Positions 1 through 8,300 of a stretch of 64,000 nt of DNA are shown in pieces; the stretch's first letter is position 1, and the number at the start of each line of letters is the position of its first letter. This DNA comes from UBA60 sp964587885 (GTDB lineage Archaea > Thermoplasmatota > Poseidoniia > Poseidoniales > Poseidoniaceae). Below the pieces are notes generated by a model that saw nothing but the letters and a program-made list of their open reading frames with translations, searched no databases and had not been told where the DNA came from. The translations under genes and the position numbers were made by a program. Where the stretch lies: contig CAZPME010000002.1 in assembly GCA_964587885.1 (NCBI GenBank), positions 62,001-126,000 of the forward strand. The letters run 5' to 3'.

Positions 1-1
1 T

Positions 2-2203
2 GCGATGAAAAATAGCGAGGTAAGAATCCACAATTTGGGTGGCTCTTGGAACGACGCTGAAGTTTTGGATTGGTATCCAAATAATGCTTTGGATTCACGA
101 ACAATGCAATTTAGTCTCGATGTTCGCAACTCATTTGGCCGTTATGATATTAAGCAAGTAAAATTGGTAATGACATCCCCCGGTGGCTCTTCATATCCGT
201 TTGAGAAAATATTCGCTAATAATGAGTTGAAACTGGACAATGAGGGTTTGGTCGGCATCTACAATTGGACTTACAATGCTGGTATTGCTCCGGGTGAATA
301 TGAAATTGATTTACTGATTTCAGACTTACAAGGTCACTCTGTTTCGTTTGAGCATGTAGGTATTGAAATGCTAGAAGTTGGAGTTTCAGTTGCTCTCGGA
401 TATTCTCAGTCTGATACTTTATTGGTCGCCCCTGGAAAGACTTCTTCGGTTGAATTTATGCTAGATCACATAGGATCCGCTGGAATTAGCATGGACGTTG
501 AATTGGCATTACAACAAAATCTTGGTAGTGGTTGGCTCGCTGATTTTGATCAGCCTGGTGGCTATTCACTCTCGGGCGGTGGCTCGTTTGCTAAACCCAT
601 TCTATCAATTTCAGCACCGGAAGATGACATGACCAACACACCAGATACCATTACTATCATCGCGCGTGCTTACGCCGACCAAAATGGCGACGGTACCGAA
701 GAGGAAGTACAGGTGGTAACCATTGCCCTTGAGGTTGAAGAAGTAGGAGTATTTGCACCACCGAGAATCAATCTGTACGAGGATGTTGAGCACCAGAAAG
801 AAATTGCCGACTCAAGTCGTCCAGATTCATTTGATGAGACAGTTTCTCACTTCGTTGACGCTTCAAGTGTTGGGCGTTTTTGGTTGGATATTCTTAATTC
901 TGGTTTCGACAAGGACGAATTCCGAATCAAAGTCAAAGAAGTCCCAGAGTTATGGGATGTCGCAATATATGACAATATTACTTCTACCGAATTAGAGAAA
1001 CAACAGGCGGCATGGCAAACTCCGATTATCCAAAGCCATTCAATCGACAATTTCTTCCTTGAGGTATATCCGCCGCCTGAGCGCGAGGGAGATGACTTAG
1101 GAATTATCGAGATTGAAGTTCTTTCAGCCGGTGATAGTGAATTAGCCTCAATAGTGCGTTTCACTGTTCACCGTACATTCGGTATTTACGCTGAAGTAAT
1201 CTTTGACCCCTATGGTCTGCCTGACGGCCACATTGGGCCATTCAAGGCAGGAGCTGAAATCGACATGACTGTCAAGGTTAGTGCACAGGCCGGTAATGGC
1301 AGCGAGGTCACGCCTTGGCAAATCCGCAACCCTTCTTCTCTCGATAAGAATCTCGACATGGCTGATGGAATGTATGGTCGTTGGGATTGGTCAATTACCT
1401 ATGCCGCCAATGGAACATTTGCACCAAAGGTAGACCTGTCTGCTAATTCCAGCGAAGAAATCAATTTGAACGTTCTAACTAAATCAGGTTTGACCGCGGG
1501 CAACCATACGATTTTTCTCCGAATAATCGAGGAGGCTGGTGGTGAAGATGCTCGCTACTTTGACCTGCCTTTGACCTTTGAAATAGCACAAGATGACCCC
1601 AATGATTTACAAATTACCCAGAAGAGTGAATTAACTCCATTTTCTGCTGGAGAAAGTCGTGAGATGTCCTTCAAGGTTTACAATGGCAACAATATCGATC
1701 TTTCCATTCTTGTTTCGGTAAACGCAGATTCGGGCTGGGTCGTTAACATTGATCGCAGTCCATTGATGGAAATATCGGCCTTTTCGGAGGGTAATTTCAC
1801 AGTTACTGTGAAGGCCCCAGATAGTGTGCGACATGGTGATGATTACACATATTCAATCGAGGTTCGACCAGTCGACAGCGATATTCATTTCGGCGAGGAT
1901 TATACCGTTCGAAAGAACGTCAATATTGAAGTTGAAGCGGTAGGAATAGACCGCATCATGGCAGAAATTAGCAATCCGCGCATGCCGACAATAGTCGCAT
2001 TTGTAGCCGTGGTATTCTTGCTTGGATTTGGGCTTTCTCGACGAAATAAGACAGTAATCTACGAAGAATGGGATGAGGAAGAGGAAGACGAAGATGAAGA
2101 TATGGATGAGGACGATGTATCAGTAGATATTCCTGCACCGGTTATCGATGATGACCTCGAGTTACTTGATGATGATCTTGACTTCGAAGACGAAGATAAT
2201 TGA
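2..2203 (+). CDS. Membrane-anchored surface protein with NEW3/CARDB-like domains, 5' partial
   Basis: Reading frame is open to the left edge of the window and the first Met (position 5) is not followed by a signal peptide, so the 5' part is probably missing. What is visible is about 655 residues of beta-rich, Asp/Asn/Gly-rich extracellular sequence; segments such as the one near residues 490-515 (LTAGNHTIFLRI) resemble the NEW3/CARDB-type beta-sandwiches common in archaeal surface proteins. One transmembrane helix lies near residues 661-680 (IVAFVAVVFLLGFGLS) followed by Arg-Arg and a very acidic cytoplasmic tail of Glu and Asp (about 690-732). Topology is therefore outside-in with a C-terminal anchor. 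Precise function is unknown; a structural or adhesive cell-envelope role is inferred. It lies on the same strand as the next giant surface gene with a 163-base gap. Confidence 0.75.
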   Translation, partial: AMKNSEVRIHNLGGSWNDAEVLDWYPNNALDSRTMQFSLDVRNSFGRYDIKQVKLVMTSPGGSSYPFEKIFANNELKLDNEGLVGIYNWTYNAGIAPGEYEIDLLISDLQGHSVSFEHVGIEMLEVGVSVALGYSQSDTLLVAPGKTSSVEFMLDHIGSAGISMDVELALQQNLGSGWLADFDQPGGYSLSGGGSFAKPILSISAPEDDMTNTPDTITIIARAYADQNGDGTEEEVQVVTIALEVEEVGVFAPPRINLYEDVEHQKEIADSSRPDSFDETVSHFVDASSVGRFWLDILNSGFDKDEFRIKVKEVPELWDVAIYDNITSTELEKQQAAWQTPIIQSHSIDNFFLEVYPPPEREGDDLGIIEIEVLSAGDSELASIVRFTVHRTFGIYAEVIFDPYGLPDGHIGPFKAGAEIDMTVKVSAQAGNGSEVTPWQIRNPSSLDKNLDMADGMYGRWDWSITYAANGTFAPKVDLSANSSEEINLNVLTKSGLTAGNHTIFLRIIEEAGGEDARYFDLPLTFEIAQDDPNDLQITQKSELTPFSAGESREMSFKVYNGNNIDLSILVSVNADSGWVVNIDRSPLMEISAFSEGNFTVTVKAPDSVRHGDDYTYSIEVRPVDSDIHFGEDYTVRKNVNIEVEAVGIDRIMAEISNPRMPTIVAFVAVVFLLGFGLSRRNKTVIYEEWDEEEEDEDEDMDEDDVSVDIPAPVIDDDLELLDDDLDFEDEDN

Positions 2204-2294
2204 AAACGCATCAAACGATTTCCCTTCACAAGAATGCAAGATAGAGATGTATAGTGATTCGGTAGTATTATCCAATCATTGAAGTTTTGTTATT

Positions 2295-2314
2295 GATTCC
2301 CCTTTAGGGGAATC
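2295..2314. promoter_or_regulatory. Short GC-clamped palindrome upstream of giant surface gene
   Basis: A 9-base inverted repeat GATTCCCCT-TT-AGGGGAATC lies 52 bases before the start of the next gene. Similar C4/G4 palindromes precede other plus-strand genes in this window (15831, 20289, 32669, 58213). Could be a protein-binding site, a 5' leader hairpin or a weak terminator for the preceding gene; no T-run follows it. Confidence 0.35.
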
Positions 2315-2366
2315 GTCCGAACAATGCTCCACGTCAATTAAAAGGGTTGAGCGAGGGGTTCGTCTT

Positions 2367-5300
2367 ATGTCTGAGCAATCAGTAGGCCAATCCGCATTCA
2401 AGACCTTTGTCGAAGTACGTCAGCAAAGGAGAGCCTTTAGTTTGGTATTTCTGATGCTAGTTTCTTCAATCGCGGGATTGGAAATTGCTGCTTGGGAAGC
2501 GATGGCAGTAAACGATCAAGATGGAGATGGATTGTCCTATGGACTAGAATATCTCATCAATACTCAGCCGCAAGACCCCGATTCCGATAATGATGGTTTG
2601 CCCGATGGCTGGGAATGGAAGTACGGTCTTGACCCTACTGATGGTTCCTCAATCGGAGTCAACGGTGCCACTGGAGACCAAGACGGCGATGGCATGACTA
2701 ACTTGCAAGAATACACATACCTACAGCCGCAATCATGGGATCTTTCCTCAACCCCACAAGTTCTCGACAATGGAGTTTGGTGGAATGGAACCGTACCCGT
2801 GCGTAATTGGGATGAAGAGAACTCAATGCAATACTCGCAGCCTGGGTGTGGTGATGCCGGCAGTGATGGAACTGGAAGTGTGATATTGTGTGATGAGGAC
2901 CCGCTTGGCAACATTTGTACTGATGGAATCGATAATGACCGCGATGGCCTTGTCGACTCTGCGGATTCGGATAATGATGGAGATGCAGATTGTTCTTCAA
3001 ACGATGATGATGGCGATGGTCTTTACGACGAAGATGTCGATGGATGGGATACTGATGGTGATGGCCTACCCGATGGTTGGGAAGCCGCTAATTCTCTAAA
3101 TGCAACTTCACCTTCAAATGATGATGGATATGCTGGTGATCCCGATGGTGACGGTTTGACAAATATTTACGAATTTGTAAACCCATCATGGACAACTCAG
3201 TGTAGTGGTGCCGATTGTTGGCGGCCTGGCCCCGCAACCGCTGCTATGACAGAAACAGTAACTCCTTGCGACCCAGTTACCGGTATAGGACCGAATAGTT
3301 GTATGACCAATACTGCTGAAGTAGATGGTATAACCAGCACTGACCCGCAAGACTCAGATACAGATAATGATGGCCTAAACGATTCCTATGAGGCCCTTGT
3401 TCTATTGACCGATCCAACCAGTTCCGATACCGATAACGACGGTATTGATGATGGTGTTGAAGTAAACGGCGCATATGGTCTACCGGCTCAAGCCAGCGAT
3501 CCACGGGACAACAATACCGATGGTGACCAATTTGATGATGGGGCTGAAGATCTCAACGGCAACGGCGTAATTGATGCGAACGAAACCGACCCAACTCGAC
3601 GTGAAGATTCTGGTGATTTTGATAATGATGGGATAGAGAATTGGGAAGAAAACATGTCGTGCACAAAGTGGAATGTATTCGATACCGACTCTGGTGGAGT
3701 CGGAGATGGCGATGAGAGAAATTTCTCTCACAACACCGACCCATGTATGTCGATGTTTAGTGCAGTGGAAAGCATCGTTTCTTGGAATTCCGCAAATAAT
3801 CGCTTGACTTTAGCCAATGGAACCGGATTCAATCCTTCTGGCGGCGTAGGGTTCTACAATAATAGCGGGAATTTGACTCCATTCGCTTATTCTGCTGTTG
3901 TAAACAATGTAATCTACGGTGTAAGTGGAGCACCTCCTGCAGGCGTAAATTTCGTTGAATCCCACAATGGCTCGTGGTGTCACCGCCTAGCAACATTAGA
4001 AGGGACTCTTTCTTCATGGCGTAATTATTGTGATGATGATTACGAAGATTCTGACGGCGATGGTCTCGCTGATTGGGAAGAACTTCTTGGGGTCTATGGT
4101 TTCTTTTCGAATCCAAATTTTGGCGATACCGATGGCGATAACGTCAATGATTTCGACGAAGTAATGAATGGCACCGACCCTGGTGAACCCTGTTGGAATA
4201 ATCTTGACTCTGATTTGGATGGAATCAACGATTATTTTGAGACCTCAACTGGTTGTGATCTTGCGTATATCGGTGTTCTAAACGGGTCTGTTGATGGATA
4301 CGCGACTGACCCAACTCAACTCGATACCGATAATGGGGGTATTGACGACCGTCAAGAATACTTTGATGGTACAAACCCAGCCAGTGACCCGACTGATGAT
4401 ATACATCTGGCTGATACCGATGGTGACGGCATTCCAGATATCATCGAGAATAACTCGGGTCTAAATTGGCTTAATCCAGATACTGATGGCGGCGGAATGC
4501 TTGACGGTGATGAATGTGATCGGATGTTTTGGTTCTCAAATTGTCTTGGGTCACCATTCAACCCATTCGACCCTTCTGATGATATTGTCATCAATCAAGT
4601 CATCTTCTATGCCAACAACTCTTCCGGTGTTGTTGACCCTTCTCAGCCGCATTATTGGCGATTACACACTTATGATTACTATACTGGGGAAGCCTATGGA
4701 TTGGAAACTGGCGTCCATACCGGAACCGAAATAATTTTTCCTTATGGGAATGCGACACATCTTGCCGACACATCATTTGGAAATGACACAGTCATTTGGC
4801 AGATAAATTTCGTTCAAGGTATTACTGAGGGGCCGATGCCACTTCCCGCTTATACAAGCAATGTGACTTTTTGGTTTGATTCGGCTGCTCAAGTCATCCG
4901 TACCAACGACACTCATCGCTATGAGGTCATATCAGGACTCGTAAATGAATTATGGGGAGTGCAAGCTGAAAATTACTTTGATGCAACCGACCAAATGAAT
5001 TCAATCGCTAACGTTAGTGCAGTATACGAGACCGCTCTTCCCGCTGAATTTACCAATATGTCAATGCCTCAATCTGAAGTATTCAATATTACCAATGGGG
5101 TAATTACTGATTCTAGCCAAACCTCAGCGTGGGGTAAAGCCCAAGCCTTGGTTGATTATCTAACCAATGAAGATGGCAATGCAACGGAATTCAAACTCAA
5201 TTACAATGGTTCGGGACTTATTTCTGGAAATGACATTTCTTTGCATATGTTAGCCAATAGTAACGAAGGCACTTGTTCAGAATATGCTACTTTAATGACT

Positions 5301-8300
5301 ACGATGGCACGTCTTGCGGGATTACCGGCAAGGATGGTAAGTGGATATAAGGATGGAGTTTGGGATGGAAATGGCTACGAAGTAAGTAGCGAACATTTCT
5401 CTTATTGGACTGAAATAAACATGCTTAGCAGCCCGAGTAGCGGAAGCCTCGATATGGGATGGATACCGTTTAACCCATGTCCACCAGCTGCCACAATGGA
5501 AGTCAGTAATGCAAGTGCAATGGTTCTTACATGGGACCGAAATGGTACTTCCGTACTAAATGTATCTGGACAACTCCGCTTCGCAGATAACCAAACTGTA
5601 GCAGCCCATTCTACCATAAGTGCATATCTTGCACCCTTAGGTGCGGTCAATTCACAAATGGAACATGGCTGGTTAATCAATGCTGTTACAACAGATGCAA
5701 ACGGTAATTTTACGATGAATGGAACACCTATTGAACCACCTGCACCAGGATTTGGTTTGATTGTATTTGAGCCTGACCAGATGGGATATATTCCTAGTTC
5801 TAACATTGCGTCTACATTGGTTGTGAATGTCACTGATGATGTGGCAATGAATCAAACATTGCCGAATCCGATTGGCAACCCTGTCATCGGCGCGGGTGCT
5901 TCGACGACATTGACTGGTACAATTGAGTACGAAAATACACCGACAGAGGGGATTGAAACACTCGATAACCACACTATATTCTTTGAATATACCAGTACGC
6001 TTGATGGAGTTGTAAATTTATCAACTATTGTAACCGCTGATGGTCTTTGGTCCTTTGACATTCAACTCGATGCCAATGAACCGCGCGGCAACTTAACCGG
6101 AACACTGTGGTTTACTGGCTGGAAAGACACCACTCTTTCCATTGTCGGCAGTCCACAATTCAATCTACGTCCCAGCAATATGAGTATCGTGATGAATGTC
6201 ACCGACGCCCCTAATCTTACTGCTACACTTGAAGGCCCTGGGACGAATAATTCGATTATTGTCGTCGATGATTTCCTCTACGTCAATGGTACGGTACAAT
6301 CCCGTGGAGCCACTCCTGTCAATATGAATGGCAGTCTTTCTCTGTCTTTGCGCGAGAATGGCTCTGGAGGTCAGTATGGAGAAGTATTCAATCAAACCGT
6401 AAATGGAACCTTCAATATTACTTTCAATCTCTCGGTTGCATTGGCTATGATTCCAGCGGGTTTGATTGATGTACAATTGCGCTTTTACCCCTCAGACCTT
6501 GAAGCAACCGATGATGCCAACCTTAGTGGCGAAGCGTGGTGGTTGAAGGGCTTGTTGAATGTCACTTTCTCGCCTTCAATTACTGCAATGCGAGGTCAAG
6601 AAGCTTCAGCGATTCTAGATTTCTATGACCACCGAGGTAATAATTTCGATCTTAATTTGACTGGTGAATTTTCCAGCGTTTTCAATTCAAGTTGGATAAA
6701 TACTACAGTTGACCCTTCCGGCTCATACAATTTGGTGTGGAATACATCAGCCAATATGGTGCCGGGTGATTATGTTTTAACAACCCAATTTAATGGCTCG
6801 GACTATTTCTTGCCTACTATTTCAACCACAACGGTAAGGATACAAGGTGATTTTGATACCAATGCTGCAGTAGTTGATTTCTGGATTCATATTGGCACGA
6901 CTGGTTATATCACTGGAAATGTTACTGATGCGGTATTTGGTACTATTATTACTGGTAATGATAGTGAAATTAGTGGCTTGCTTCTCGGTGCTGATGGGCC
7001 AATTCCGCTTGGCTCAACTCAATTGAATAACACTACAGGGGAGTTTAATCTCTCAGTCGCCATTCCCCCCTCCGGACTTCCTTCTGGGACATATGATGTG
7101 GAATTACTTGTCGACTTCGGTATGGCTGCACCTCCAGGTGGAGCCTACTACAGTTTCCTCGGCGAATTTTTACCTTCAGTTTCTATTGGAGTAGAATCTG
7201 AAGCCGTACTTACGGTGGCAAATGTAACCAATGCTGCCATAATTAACGACACCATAGATATGGTGATACATGTTAGTGACATTGCTGATAATTCCAATAT
7301 TACTGGGGTAAGTGTTGATTATATCTTTGATTTTGGCAACTCAAATACTTCAATCGGAACCGCAGTAACCGACCCTGAAGGAAATGCGACCCTTTCTTGG
7401 CTCGTTGCTGGATTTGAACCTGGAGCCTATACGGTTCGCTATGAGATGGCCAACACAACCAGTGGCGGCTCGCAATGGTGGGGCAATTTTACCACTTCAC
7501 AACTGACTGTAATGGCCCCAACTATGGTCAACGTCTCATCGATTCCAAATACGGTTATCGCAGGTCAAAATTTCAATGTTTCCGGCCAAATAATGGATCA
7601 AGATAACTTGAGTCGGCCACTCATTGAAGCAGTCGATTTGAACGTTTATTGGAGTTATAATCCTGAAGAATTACTCATCAATCAACGAAGTACTGACCCT
7701 TCAGGTTCTTTCAACATGAGCATTCCTACTGATACCTCTGGAAATGGCACCGTGCGCGGTAATCATACATTGGTGATTGCGGTTGTCAATGGTTCGAGTC
7801 CATTTTATCTCGATTCGGATTTCAACTTCCAAATCTTAGTAATTGGGGTAAGTGATTTTGAGGCTTTGAAGCCCCTTAATGCCGTAATAGTCAATCGTAA
7901 TACCTCTATCAATATCTCGGCTACACTAGTTGAATCTACAGATATGTTCAGTGCTCTTGACGGCCGCAATGTTTCAATGCAATTTGATGACGACCCAGTC
8001 TTACTAACCGCGATAACTGATGCAAGTGGGAGTGTTACTTACAATTATTCAGTTCCGATTACACAATCACTTGGCTTGGTAAATGTGACTTTCTCCTTCG
8101 CTGGAGATTTTGATTTGCTTGGAACTAATAAAACGATGAATTCGATTACCGTTCGTTCGATGACGATATTGGTTATTGACCCGATAACTGCAAATCCAGT
8201 TGCTGGAGATGTATTCACAGTCACTGGAACTCTCAGTAGCGATAATGGAACCGGTGGGATAATGCTACGAGATGGTACGCCTTTGACCGCAAATGTATTG

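Noticed and set aside
2564..4594. Several minus-strand frames of 60-116 codons opposite the TSP3 region
   Set aside because: They mirror the Asp-rich repeats of the plus strand (antisense of GAT/GAC-rich codons gives Ser/Ile/His runs) and have no start signals.
2500..4600. CRISPR array suggested by periodic GATGGxGATGG-type repeats
   Set aside because: The periodicity lies within an open frame and encodes TSP3 calcium-binding repeats; no spacer-repeat regularity.
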